A DNA stretch of 64,000 nt, from the NCBI GenBank assembly GCA_942493305.1, contig OW818686.1, positions 992,001 through 1,056,000 on the forward strand, written 5' to 3'. Shown piece by piece: positions 51,390 to 60,193 of this stretch; position 1 is the first letter of the stretch, and each line of letters starts with the position of its first letter. The position numbers were made by a program, and so were the translations under genes. This stretch comes from UBA7672 sp030824255 (GTDB lineage: Bacteria > Pseudomonadota > Alphaproteobacteria > Caulobacterales > Hyphomonadaceae). Under the pieces are notes generated by a model. That model was not told where the DNA came from. It did no database searches and saw only the letters and a program-made list of their open reading frames with translations.

Positions 51390-52571
51390 TCAGCTTTCCG
51401 CCGCAGCCTCTTTGGCCGCGAGGCGTTCGGCGAGGCGTTCGCTGGCTTTCTGTTTCACCGACTCGGAGCGGAGCTGGCCGCAGGCGGCGAGGATGTCGCG
51501 GCCGCGCGGCGTGCGGATCGGGGATGCGTAGCCTGCGCGGTTGAGGACTTCAGCGAAGGCTTCGATGGTTTCCCAGTCGGAGCATTCATACGTCGTGCCC
51601 GGCCACGGATTGAAGGGGATCAGGTTGATCTTGGCGGGGACGCCCTTCATCAGCTTCACGAGGTCTTTCGCCTCGGCCAGCGTGTCGTTGACGCCCTTCA
51701 GCATCACGTATTCGAACGTGACGCGCCTTGAGTTCGACAGGTCCGGATAGGCGCGGATGGCGTCGAACAGCTGTTTCAGATCGTACTTCTTGTTGATCGG
51801 CACGAGCTCGTTGCGGAGATCATCGCGCGTCGCGTGCAGCGAGATGGCGAGCATGGCGCCGGTGCGCTGGCCCAGTTCCGGGATTTTCGGCGCGACACCG
51901 GCGGTGGAGACGGTGATGCGGCGCTTCGAGATCGAGATGCCGTCGCCATCGCCGATCGTCTCGAGCGCCTCGACCACGTTGTCGAGATTGTAGAGCGGCT
52001 CGCCCATGCCCATGAAGACGATGTTGGTGAGCTTGCGGTCGCCGATGTTGAGCGGACGCTCGGCCGTCGGCCATTCCTCAAGCGCGTCACGCGCGACCAT
52101 GACCTGGTTCACGATCTCGGCGGCGGTGAGGTTGCGAACGAGTTTCTGCGTGCCGGTGTGGCAGAAGGAGCAGGTGAGCGTGCAACCAACCTGGCTTGAA
52201 ACACAGAGCGCGCCGGCCTTGCCCACATCCGGAATGAAGACGCATTCGGCTTCGGTGTTGGGCCCGTAGCCGATAAGCCATTTGCGCGTGCCATCGACCG
52301 AGGTCTGCGCCATCGAGATGGGCGGACGTTCAAGAACGAATTTCTCGCCCAGCAGGGCGCGAAGTTCCTTCGCGACGTCGGTCATCTTCGCGAAGTCGGT
52401 GACGCCGTAATGGTAGATCCAGCGCCAGAGCTGGGTCGCCCGCATGCGGGCCTTCTTTTCCTCGACGCCGGCGGCGATCATTGCCTGACGCAGTCCATCG
52501 CGGCCCAGACCAGCAAGGTTTGAGACTGCGGGGGGCGCCGGTTTGCGCGAGAGATCGAGTTCTACGGACAT
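51390..52571 (-). CDS. rlmN: Dual-specificity RNA methyltransferase RlmN
   Basis: From ATG 52571 the protein has 393 residues. The radical-SAM cluster motif is C130-x3-C134-x2-C137 (VGCTLTCSFCHTG). Conserved FMGMGEPLYNLDNVVEAL and the C-terminal SDWETIEAFAEVLNRAGY are present, with the second methyl-carrying cysteine in ILAACGQL. It makes m2A2503 in 23S rRNA and m2A37 in some tRNAs. An upstream in-frame start would add 34 non-conserved residues. It ends 4 bases from the convergent TIR gene. Confidence 0.95.
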   Translation of the reverse strand: MSVELDLSRKPAPPAVSNLAGLGRDGLRQAMIAAGVEEKKARMRATQLWRWIYHYGVTDFAKMTDVAKELRALLGEKFVLERPPISMAQTSVDGTRKWLIGYGPNTEAECVFIPDVGKAGALCVSSQVGCTLTCSFCHTGTQKLVRNLTAAEIVNQVMVARDALEEWPTAERPLNIGDRKLTNIVFMGMGEPLYNLDNVVEALETIGDGDGISISKRRITVSTAGVAPKIPELGQRTGAMLAISLHATRDDLRNELVPINKKYDLKQLFDAIRAYPDLSNSRRVTFEYVMLKGVNDTLAEAKDLVKLMKGVPAKINLIPFNPWPGTTYECSDWETIEAFAEVLNRAGYASPIRTPRGRDILAACGQLRSESVKQKASERLAERLAAKEAAAES

Positions 52572-52839
52572 TTCGGGGCTCAGATAGCAGCGCGGCGTTA
52601 ATATCCCAAGGGGCGGGCTGTGCGGCGCGGCGCCCGGAAACGCGCCGGACCGGGGGCCCTTGACCCGGCCCATGGGGCCGGCCCGATGAGGGATCGGATC
52701 ACACCCAGGAGGCGATTCGTGGCTGGTTTTCCCTTTTTCTCCCTTGCCGAGGCGGCCCGGCGGCTGGCTGGAGGGCCTATGGGCCGAACGACATGGCGCG
52801 GGCGCGTGGCGCTACGGTCGGGCGCGGCGTGAGGCGCCC

Positions 52840-53508
52840 CTAGTCGCGGGTGAACAGGATGTCGTCGTGGAGGCGTTCGACGGGCCATTGCTGGGTGAAG
52901 CCCTGCGCTTCCAGAAAGGCCAGCAGGACAGGCCAGCGGACCCCACCTTCATAGACGTCTTCGGTGCTGACCTCGATCAACAGGCTGCGGCAGGCGGGGA
53001 ATGCCTCCCTCGCGCCCTGCAAGGCGAGAAGTTCAGCGCCCTGCAGGTCGACAATCCAGTGATCGTAGGCCCGCGCTTCGATGTTCTCGCGTGCGAACAG
53101 CGCGTCCAGCGTTGTCATCGGCAGGTCCAGCGCGCCGACCATGTGGAGCTGCAGTTTCGGCCAGAGCGACTGCTTGCCTTCGGAGTAAGGACCGAAAGCG
53201 AAGATCGATGACGAAATGCCTTCCATATTGTTCGAGACGTTGAAGCGGACGGTCTTGCCCTCCACATCGCCGAGCACCGCGCAGAGCGCACGCTGGTTCG
53301 GGAAATCCCGCAGCCTTTCTTCGAGGCGGGCAAAGATCTCAGGCTGGGCCTCGACCCAGATGACGGGCTTTCCTGCTTCGGCGTAAGTGTCCGCTTCCTG
53401 CCCCAGATGTGCGCCAAGATGCAGAACGCCCCGCGCCGCCGCCAGAGCGCTGGCGAGCCTGGCGGTGCGCAGGGCGCGCGTCTCGTCCGAGAGCTTTGCG
53501 ATACGCAT
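52840..53508 (-). CDS. FkbM family SAM-dependent methyltransferase
   Basis: The 222-residue protein has the FkbM pattern: VLHLGAHLGQEADTYAEAG (AdoMet-binding strand 1), VIWVEAQPEIFARLEERL, a SSIFAFGPYSEGKQ insert, then MTTLDALF and WIVDLQGAELLALQGA. Such enzymes O-methylate sugars or small molecules. It has no signal peptide. It stands alone, 268 bases from rlmN, and I see no other gene in that gap. Confidence 0.88.
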   Translation of the reverse strand: MRIAKLSDETRALRTARLASALAAARGVLHLGAHLGQEADTYAEAGKPVIWVEAQPEIFARLEERLRDFPNQRALCAVLGDVEGKTVRFNVSNNMEGISSSIFAFGPYSEGKQSLWPKLQLHMVGALDLPMTTLDALFARENIEARAYDHWIVDLQGAELLALQGAREAFPACRSLLIEVSTEDVYEGGVRWPVLLAFLEAQGFTQQWPVERLHDDILFTRD

Positions 53509-53580
53509 CAGAAACGTCCCTTCCCTGCCCGGGACACGACATTACAGCTATCGAGGGCGCGCCAGGCGATACGGGAGGCG

Positions 53581-53946
53581 CTATTCCTCCGACTTCTTGT
53601 CGATGAAGGTCTTGAAGCCGCCCCAGAACATGCGCTTGCCGTCGAAGGGCATTGTCGCCGGGTCCATCTTCAGGCGCGGGTCGGCCATGACTTTCTTCAT
53701 GACGTCGTCGCGGTGCTTGCGGTTCCTGTAGACGGCGAAGGCGAAGATGACGGTCTCGCCGTCTTTCCGTTTCACGGCCTTGTGGAAATCGGTGGACTTG
53801 CCGGCGGGCACGTCATCAGCGACGGACTCGCAGTATTGCAGCGCGCCATGTTCAAGCCAGACTTTCGCGGCGAGCTTCGCGTCCTTCTTGTAGGCGTCGA
53901 GATTGCCCTCGGGCACGGGCAGGATGAATCCATCGACATAGGCCAT
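53581..53946 (-). CDS. DUF1428 (YbaA-like) protein
   Basis: The 121-residue protein is a full DUF1428 domain: MAYVDGFILPVPEGNLDAYK, a VWLEHGALQYCESVADDVP helix, VIFAFAVYRNRKHRDDVMKK and the end MPFDGKRMFWGGFKTFID. The domain is a ferredoxin-like dimer of unknown function. It lies 72 bases downstream of the FkbM start on the same strand but with its own reading-frame start; the terminator status is unclear. Confidence 0.9.
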   Translation of the reverse strand: MAYVDGFILPVPEGNLDAYKKDAKLAAKVWLEHGALQYCESVADDVPAGKSTDFHKAVKRKDGETVIFAFAVYRNRKHRDDVMKKVMADPRLKMDPATMPFDGKRMFWGGFKTFIDKKSEE

Positions 53947-54046
53947 GACGCGCGTCCTTGCTGTTGCTGTATCAGGAGACTAGGCGGGCGCGCGCAAGTG
54001 GCAAGGCGCTGGACGATCACGATGACCACTGAAGACGCCAGCCCGG

Positions 54047-54544
54047 CTATTTGCAGAGCGCGCGAGCCTTGTCGATGGCTTCGCGCGAGCCCTTGAGGGA
54101 GAAGTGATACGCGGTGCGCGCGTCTTTCACGGACGCTGCTTCGATACGCAGTTCCTGTCCCTTCTTCATCGCCTCGACGAGCGCCTGGTCGCGATTGTCC
54201 TTCACGAACGCCTCGGAACCCGAAGCGTACATCGGCCAGCGTTCGCGGCCGACGATGGCGGTGGGGGCAATGTCGCTGCGCAGCGTGTAGCCGACGCGCA
54301 GGGAGGGCTGGCTTGAGGCCGCGCCGGACTTCCACGCGGTGACGTAAAAGACGACTTCGCCATGTTCGGCAGCCTTGGGGGCGAGGTCGTTGGCTTCCAC
54401 CGTGGCGAAGCAGACCAGATTGCGGCCATCGCCCTCGGTATAGACGCGCCAGTCATTGTAGCGGCCGATGGCTTTCGACTGCGCGGAGGCAGGCATTGCT
54501 GCAGCGATGGTCAGGGCGACAAGGGCGGCAAGGCGCAGCTTCAT
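54047..54544 (-). CDS. IalB-like (invasion-associated locus B) exported protein
   Basis: The 165-residue protein has a signal peptide ending PASAQ, then the IalB pattern: YNDWRVYTEGDGRNLVCFAT, a VVFYVTAWKSG strand, a central beta segment with SLRVGYTLRSD, DQALVEAMKKGQELRI and a final FSLKGSREAIDKARALC. Two cysteines (Cys45 region and the C-terminus) probably pair. The name comes from Bartonella; the general role in this class is unknown. Confidence 0.82.
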   Translation of the reverse strand: MKLRLAALVALTIAAAMPASAQSKAIGRYNDWRVYTEGDGRNLVCFATVEANDLAPKAAEHGEVVFYVTAWKSGAASSQPSLRVGYTLRSDIAPTAIVGRERWPMYASGSEAFVKDNRDQALVEAMKKGQELRIEAASVKDARTAYHFSLKGSREAIDKARALCK

Positions 54545-54678
54545 GCAGGTCTCCGGTCCGCTCGCACTGTAGGTCGGATTACGGACGAAATTTGACGCAA
54601 GGCTTAACGCACTGCGCGCGGGAACCTTGTGGCGAAGCAGGCAGCCTCCCCCACGCCGTGGAGCGCGGGTGAAAACCG

Positions 54679-55245
54679 TCAGCGCGGCGCGCGCTTGGCG
54701 AGGATGCGTTGCAGGGTGCGGCGGTGCATGTTGAGGCGGCGCGCCGTTTCCGAGACGTTGTGGTTGCAGAGCTCGTAGACGCGCTGGATGTGTTCCCAGC
54801 GGACGCGATCTGCCGACATCGGATTTTCCGGCGGTTCGGGACGATCTGACCGGCCCGTCAGCAGCGCATTGACGACATCGTCGATGTCCGCGGGCTTGGG
54901 CAGGTAGTCGATCGCGCCGGCCTTCACGGCGGCGACCGCCGTGGAGATGGCGCCGTAGCCCGTGAGAATGACGGCGTGGGTGTCTTCCCGCGTGCGGTGG
55001 AGGGTTTCCACCACGTCGAGACCGGAGCCGTCCTCAAGCCGCAGATCGACCACGGCGAAGGCCGGAGCCTGCTTTTTCAGGGCTTCGCGCGCCTCGGCGA
55101 CGGAGCCCACGGAGGTCACGTCGAAGCCACGCTGCGCCAGGGCGCGCGACAGACGGGCGCGGAACGGCGCATCGTCGTCCAGCACCAGAAGCGTCTTGTC
55201 CTCGAGAGCGGCGACCCGTGGGTCGGATTCAACAGGTTCTTCCAC
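54679..55245 (-). CDS. regA: RegA/PrrA/ActR redox response regulator
   Basis: The 188-residue protein has a receiver domain (LLVLDDDAPFRARLSRAL, AVVDLRLEDGSGLDVVETL with the phospho-Asp, VILTGYGAISTAV, YLPKP) and a short linker. The C-terminal Fis-type HTH has VRWEHIQRVYELCNHNVSET and ARRLNMHRRTLQRIL, the nearly invariant RegA recognition region. It activates photosynthesis, respiration and CO2/N2 fixation genes in relatives. It lies 129 bases downstream of regB on the same strand. Confidence 0.95.
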   Translation of the reverse strand: MEEPVESDPRVAALEDKTLLVLDDDAPFRARLSRALAQRGFDVTSVGSVAEAREALKKQAPAFAVVDLRLEDGSGLDVVETLHRTREDTHAVILTGYGAISTAVAAVKAGAIDYLPKPADIDDVVNALLTGRSDRPEPPENPMSADRVRWEHIQRVYELCNHNVSETARRLNMHRRTLQRILAKRAPR

Positions 55246-55374
55246 CCATTTCTCCCGCGCTAGCTGTCGTTCACAGCAATATAGTCAGCAGGCCGTGCTT
55301 AGGCCACCGGCTTGCGGTTTGTCCACCTGCCTAACGTGCTGGGGGCGGAGGAATTATCCGCGAGGCCCGGCACA

Positions 55375-56763
55375 TTATCCCTCAGCCCAGCCGGGAGCCG
55401 CTTCGATGGCCGTGCGCGGCCATGCGATGCGGATGACAGCGCCCTTGGCGGGGAATTGCCGGTTGTAGGGGGTGACCCTTGCCCCGGTGCGCTCCAGCAG
55501 GGTGCAAGCGATGAAGAAGCCGAGGCCCATGCCCCCGCCCCGCTGCTCGATCCGGCGCTCCGAGAAATAGGGCTCGCCCAGCTTGGCGAGGACGGACGGG
55601 GCAAAGCCGGGCCCGTCATCCGTTACGTAAATCCGCACCTCTTCCGCCGACCAGCGGGCGTTCACGGAGACCTCCTTGCCCGCGAAACTGACCGCGTTCT
55701 CGATGAAGGCGCCGAGCGCGTGGATGATTTCAGGACGGCGGATGACGTCGGGCGCGCGGTCGCCCGCCCCCGTCCCGCCCGCCAGCGGGGAGCACGAACA
55801 CTGGATATGGATGCCGGAGCCGCGATGCGGCTCGGCTGCTTCCTCGATCAGCAGGGGCAGCGTTGCGCGGGCCATGGCGGCGTCGGTCATGTGACGGCGC
55901 TGAGAGATCTGCTTCAGGATCATGCGGCAGCGTTCGGCCTGCTCGATGATCAGCTCGACATCCTCGCGCGCGGGATGGCCGGGCTTCACGCTGCGGCCCA
56001 GCTCGCGGGCGGCGAGGTGGATGGTGGCGAGCGGCGTGCCGAGTTCATGCGCGGTGGCGGCGGCAAGCGCGCCAAGCGCCGAGAGCTGCTGCTCGCGGGC
56101 GAGGACGGCCTGCACGGCATCGAGTGCGGAGACGAGGTGCGCCTCGTCTCGCCCTGTGCGCCAGGCGGAGACGGTGAAGAAGATCAGCCCGATGGCGACG
56201 GCGGCCAGCTGCCCTGCCTGATAGAGCGGCGGAATGTCGAGCGGCGCATCGGGTCGCCATGGCAAGTCGAGACCCCAGATCCACATGCCGCCGCAGCAGA
56301 CAAGCGCCAGCAAGGCCAGCGCGCCCGCATAGGCGGGTAACAGGCGCGAAGCGCCGACTGTGACAGGCGCGAGGATCATCAGAAGGAAGGGATTCTCAAG
56401 GCCGCCGGTGAGGCCGATCAGGACGGCGACCTGCACCGTGTCGAAAGCGAGCTGCCCTGCGGTTTCGGCTGGCGATGACAGATGCTGCGAGGGGAAGACC
56501 GCCATCAGCGCGACGTTGAGCCAGGCGGAGGCGCCGACGGCCGCGAGACATGCCGCAAGCGGCAACTCGAAACCCAGCAGGTAATTCACGAAAAGGACAG
56601 AGCCGGCCTGCCCCGCAATGGCCATCCATCGCAGCGACACGAGCGTGCGCAGGCGCGTGCGCCCGAAGGCGGCGCCAACACTGCGCAGGGCCTCCGCACG
56701 GGCGGGTTCCAGCGAGGCGTGGGTCGGGAGATTCGCCGTGGAATGGAGGGGAGCGTCAGCCAT
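55375..56763 (-). CDS. regB: RegB/PrrB redox sensor histidine kinase
   Basis: The 462-residue protein has six membrane helices in the N-terminal half. The quinone-binding GGLENPF motif follows TGQLAFDTVQVAVLIGL-like sequence (seen as QLAFDTVQVAVLIGLTGG). The kinase has AHELGTPLATIHLAARELG (phospho-His) and the redox-active Cys in QAERCRMILKQIS, which matches the conserved cysteine of RegB. The ATPase domain has GLGFFIACTLLERTG. Quinone and cysteine oxidation turn it off in relatives. It is divergent from senC across 79 bases. Confidence 0.95.
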   Translation of the reverse strand: MADAPLHSTANLPTHASLEPARAEALRSVGAAFGRTRLRTLVSLRWMAIAGQAGSVLFVNYLLGFELPLAACLAAVGASAWLNVALMAVFPSQHLSSPAETAGQLAFDTVQVAVLIGLTGGLENPFLLMILAPVTVGASRLLPAYAGALALLALVCCGGMWIWGLDLPWRPDAPLDIPPLYQAGQLAAVAIGLIFFTVSAWRTGRDEAHLVSALDAVQAVLAREQQLSALGALAAATAHELGTPLATIHLAARELGRSVKPGHPAREDVELIIEQAERCRMILKQISQRRHMTDAAMARATLPLLIEEAAEPHRGSGIHIQCSCSPLAGGTGAGDRAPDVIRRPEIIHALGAFIENAVSFAGKEVSVNARWSAEEVRIYVTDDGPGFAPSVLAKLGEPYFSERRIEQRGGGMGLGFFIACTLLERTGARVTPYNRQFPAKGAVIRIAWPRTAIEAAPGWAEG

Positions 56764-56842
56764 GTGCTGTGGTCGCGCATTGGCGCCGAATTGTCATCAG
56801 GCCGCAGTTGGCTTTGAAGACGTGGCGTGGCCTAATTTGACC

Positions 56843-57448
56843 ATGCGTCATGTCCTCTCCGCCCTCACCGCCAGCCTTGTCCTCGCCAGCGCCTGCTCGC
56901 CTGCGGGCACATCCAGCACGGCGGCATCCGGCGCGAACCCCAACTGTTTCAAACGTTCGTCCGACGCGGTGGGCGGGCCGATCTCCTTGGTCGCGGCCGA
57001 TGGGCGTACGGTGACCGAGAAGGATTTTGCGGGCAAGAAAGCGCTGGTGTTCTTCGGCTATACCTACTGCCCCGACATCTGCCCGATCACGCTCTACAAT
57101 GTCGGAAAGGCGCTGGAGGAGATTCCCGCCGACAAGCAGCCGGCGACCGTTTTCATCTCGGTCGATCCCGAGCGCGACACGCCGGCGACCATCACGCAAT
57201 ACGTGGCGAACAACGGCTTCCCGAAGGACATCACTGGCCTCACCGGATCGGTCGCGCAACTGGAGGCGGCCAGCGACGCCTTCAAGACAACGTTTGGGCG
57301 CGAGGAAGCGACTGACAGTTCGGCCGGCTATCTGGTGAGCCATTCGTCCATTCTCTACCTGATGGACGAGAACTGGAAGCTGCAGACCTTCTTCATGCAG
57401 GATGAATCGCCGACCGCCATCGCCCAGTGCCTGACGGCGCTGAGCTAG
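56843..57448 (+). CDS. senC: SCO1/SenC copper chaperone lipoprotein
   Basis: From ATG 56843 the protein has 201 residues with a lipobox LASAC. The thioredoxin fold carries the copper motif Cys76-x3-Cys80 (YCPDIC) and a conserved His167 (LVSHSSILY). SCO proteins deliver copper to the CuA site of cytochrome oxidase. It is divergent from regB, as senC is in Rhodobacter. A longer upstream frame has no lipobox and is disfavoured. Confidence 0.93.
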   Translation: MRHVLSALTASLVLASACSPAGTSSTAASGANPNCFKRSSDAVGGPISLVAADGRTVTEKDFAGKKALVFFGYTYCPDICPITLYNVGKALEEIPADKQPATVFISVDPERDTPATITQYVANNGFPKDITGLTGSVAQLEAASDAFKTTFGREEATDSSAGYLVSHSSILYLMDENWKLQTFFMQDESPTAIAQCLTALS

Positions 57449-57474
57449 ACAGCATCGCGCTAGTCAGAACCAAA

Positions 57475-59262
57475 CTAGTCTAGGGGCGCCGGAGGCGCGG
57501 CCGGCGTGAACGTCGCCGAGAAGCCAAGGCTGTCCTTCGTGACCGGCCCTGAGAAGGCAGACATGACGCCAAGCGGCGTTTTCGGTTTCAGCTGGATGCG
57601 CAGCTTGCCGGGGCCGGACATGAAGCCGGAGGCGGCTGAGGTGAGCTCCTGCGCAATCGCCGCGTCGAGCCCCGCATCGTTCATGAAGACCGACGAGGCA
57701 GCGATCATGGCGAGGAGATCGCCGCGATAGGCCTCGGCGCTCTGGCCGGCGCCGATCGCCTGGTTGTCGATGATCATGCTGACCAGACGGGCGTCGGTGA
57801 TCTCGAGGTCAAGGTCGGTGAGCTGCAGCGGCAGGACGCCCATCATCAGGGACATGAGGGCGGCGGGATCAGCGGCGAACATGCTGGAGGGATCGCTGTC
57901 GTCCTCAGCGTCCTCCTCGGCATCTTCTTCAACGCCTTCTTCGGCGTCCTCGTCCGTTTCGCCCTCAGTATCGTCAGTATCGTCGCTCTCTTCGCTAGCT
58001 TGATCTTCCATCATGGGCGCCAGGGCGGCGAAGCTTTGCACCAGATTAGGCATGGCCTTCTGCAGGCCCAGAATGCCGAACGACATCTTCACATCGGCAA
58101 GATCCGTGACGCCGACATGGTAATTGTCCCAGCGCGTGAAATCCTTCTCGGGATCGAAGCTGGCCGCGCCCTCGAAGAACATCTCGACCGTATCGGAGCC
58201 ATAGCCCGCCATGGCGAGGCCCATGAGCCCCATGGCGCCCAGCGTGCCGCCGGATGCATCCGTCTTCAGCGTCATGGTGTAGCGCGGCGCATCGATGGCG
58301 ACAGCAACGCCATCGGTGTTGCGCGTGGATTTGATGTGCACGGGCGAGACGTCGAACTTGATGCCCGAGACATCGACCTTGGCGCCGGTCCAGTCGATGC
58401 GATCGATGCCGCCATCGATCGGGCTGGTCATCTCCGCATACATTGCAGCGTAGTCGACCGGTTCGAGCGGATTGAAGATCGGCTGTAGCGTGGCGGTGAA
58501 CACGTCGGAGAAGTATTTGAGATTCAGGTCGCCGATTTCCAGGCGCCCTAGATCGAACGTGCCGGCGACAGGCAGCATGCCCGGCACATCGAGATCGCCC
58601 TTGACGCCATCGAGCACGAACTCGCCCAGCTTGCGGTCGGACATCGCGCCGAAAGACAGCTCGCCCAGTTGCACGTTGACGCTGCTCGTGACGCCTTCCG
58701 CCTGCGGGATCGCGGCCGCCAGGGTGAGCCCGGAAAGACTCGCCTTGTCGAAGCCCCACGCTTCGAGTGGCGGCGGCGCGGCCTCGTCCTCGCCCGCGAT
58801 CATGGCGGCGAGGAAGCGGCCGGTCGCTTCATTCATGCCGAGGAGGCTGAGCGTGCCGAGCTTCAGAGTGGAGCCGTCCGGGACCTGCTCGGGCACGAGA
58901 TTGGTCGCCACGATGTCGCGCGCGACCGGCTTGCCGTCCTTGAGCGTCAGACCCTTGAAGGTCAGCGTTTCGGCGCGGGCGACCATGACGCGCGTGGCGT
59001 CGGGATCATCGGACGCGGCCTCGTCGGCGCCCGAGAAGAGCGGCGGCGGACCCTCGATCATGCCGTAGGAAGGCTGCGGCGCGCGCAGCTCGACATTCCG
59101 CAGGATCACGTCGTTTCCGCTGCCGGACTGGGACGCATACGAGATCGCCGCGCCGGGATCATTCTGCAGGATATTCATCTGCTGGAGGGCCTGGCGGGTC
59201 TCTGCGCTCGTTCCGCAGGCGGAAAGAACAAGCAGGCTTGCGAAGGCGAGCTTCCGTTTCAT
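57475..59262 (-). CDS. Large lipoprotein with acidic linker, unknown function
   Basis: The 595-residue protein has a signal peptide with the lipobox LSACG. A long N-terminal beta-rich region (residues about 50-430) contains several weak internal repeats with the theme GxLxVGxxx. An extremely acidic low-complexity segment follows (EESDDTDDTEGETDEDAEEG and further Asp/Glu), then a C-terminal globular part with PLQLTDLDLEITDARLVSM. Such acidic linkers can bind calcium. I recognise no family. It is divergent from the YgjP gene. Confidence 0.7.
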   Translation of the reverse strand: MKRKLAFASLLVLSACGTSAETRQALQQMNILQNDPGAAISYASQSGSGNDVILRNVELRAPQPSYGMIEGPPPLFSGADEAASDDPDATRVMVARAETLTFKGLTLKDGKPVARDIVATNLVPEQVPDGSTLKLGTLSLLGMNEATGRFLAAMIAGEDEAAPPPLEAWGFDKASLSGLTLAAAIPQAEGVTSSVNVQLGELSFGAMSDRKLGEFVLDGVKGDLDVPGMLPVAGTFDLGRLEIGDLNLKYFSDVFTATLQPIFNPLEPVDYAAMYAEMTSPIDGGIDRIDWTGAKVDVSGIKFDVSPVHIKSTRNTDGVAVAIDAPRYTMTLKTDASGGTLGAMGLMGLAMAGYGSDTVEMFFEGAASFDPEKDFTRWDNYHVGVTDLADVKMSFGILGLQKAMPNLVQSFAALAPMMEDQASEESDDTDDTEGETDEDAEEGVEEDAEEDAEDDSDPSSMFAADPAALMSLMMGVLPLQLTDLDLEITDARLVSMIIDNQAIGAGQSAEAYRGDLLAMIAASSVFMNDAGLDAAIAQELTSAASGFMSGPGKLRIQLKPKTPLGVMSAFSGPVTKDSLGFSATFTPAAPPAPLD

Positions 59263-59321
59263 CAGGAGCGTCCCCGGATAGGTTGTGTTGCGTCAGCGAG
59301 CGCAGGGCGGTACGCCTTAGC

Positions 59322-60050
59322 ATGGTCATCGCGGAATCGCATCACCGTGTGTTTTTGTTAGCAAAATCAGGCACTTCCGTGCCTGTGCGCGTTCATATCG
59401 ACAAGCGTGCCAAGCGCGTTTCCGTTCGTATTGACCCTACGGCAAGAGAAGCCATCGCCACAGCTCCTTCGCCCCGCTACGCCCTCGATGCGATCGGTTT
59501 TGCTTCCGAGCGGGTGGAGTGGATCGCGGAACGACTTGATGCGCTACCACCACCTGTGTTGTTCCGTCCGGGCGCCTACATCCCCTTGCGCGGGGTCATC
59601 CATCGGCTGAAGCATGTCGAGACGGGACGTACCGTCAAGATCGATCGTAGCCTGGGTACCACTCCCGTTATTTTGATCCCCGGCCCGCGCGATGCTTTTG
59701 CAGATAAAACCCGCGGCTTTTTGCGCGCGGCGGCGCGGGTGGATTTTGCCGAACGGGTGGCGATCCATGCCGAGACGCTGAAGGTTACGCCCCGCTCCAT
59801 CTCGATCAAGGACATGCGCTCCCGCTGGGGTTCGTGCTCGTCCGAGGGGCGGCTGAACTTCACCTGGCGGCTGGTCTGCGCCCCGCCCTTCGCGCTGGAC
59901 TATGTGGCGGCGCACGAGGTCGCGCACATCAAGGAAATGAACCACTCGAACCGGTTCTGGAAACAGGTCGAGAAGTGCTTCCCGGACTGGAAGGACGCGC
60001 GCACCTGGCTGCATGAACGCGGCGGCGCGCTGCACGCCATCGGCGATTAG
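59322..60050 (+). CDS. YgjP-type M48 metallopeptidase
   Basis: From ATG 59322 the protein has 242 residues. The YgjP/SprT-like zinc site is AAHEVAHIKEMNHSNRFW, with HExxH and a downstream His. Other marks are RVHIDKRAKRVSVRIDPTAR near the N-terminus and MRSRWGSCSSEGRLNFTW before the active site. It is a cytosolic protease of unknown substrate. The first ATG at 59238 lies inside the divergent promoter region and is disfavoured. Confidence 0.9.
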   Translation: MVIAESHHRVFLLAKSGTSVPVRVHIDKRAKRVSVRIDPTAREAIATAPSPRYALDAIGFASERVEWIAERLDALPPPVLFRPGAYIPLRGVIHRLKHVETGRTVKIDRSLGTTPVILIPGPRDAFADKTRGFLRAAARVDFAERVAIHAETLKVTPRSISIKDMRSRWGSCSSEGRLNFTWRLVCAPPFALDYVAAHEVAHIKEMNHSNRFWKQVEKCFPDWKDARTWLHERGGALHAIGD

Positions 60051-60143
60051 ACGTCCTGCTGAAAATCAGACGAGGTGAACCTGGCGCCGAACCGGCCGCC
60101 TGAATGCGCGCGCGTGATGCGGATACGCAAAGCGACAAAGAAA

Positions 60144-60169
60144 AAGGGCGGACCTTGCGGTCCGCCCTT
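60144..60169 (-). terminator. Rho-independent terminator of the large TonB-dependent receptor
   Basis: An 11-bp perfect stem (AAGGGCGGACC and complement) has a TTGC loop. On the minus strand it continues TTTTTCTTTGTC. It lies 25 bases past the receptor stop and could also stop the convergent YgjP transcript. Confidence 0.85.
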
Positions 60170-60193
60170 CCCTTATCGTGGTCGTCGATACGC

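Noticed and set aside
52620..52832. 70-codon plus-strand ORF between rlmN and the FkbM gene
   Set aside because: Arg/Gly-rich translation without ribosome site; ORFs of this length are expected by chance at this GC content.
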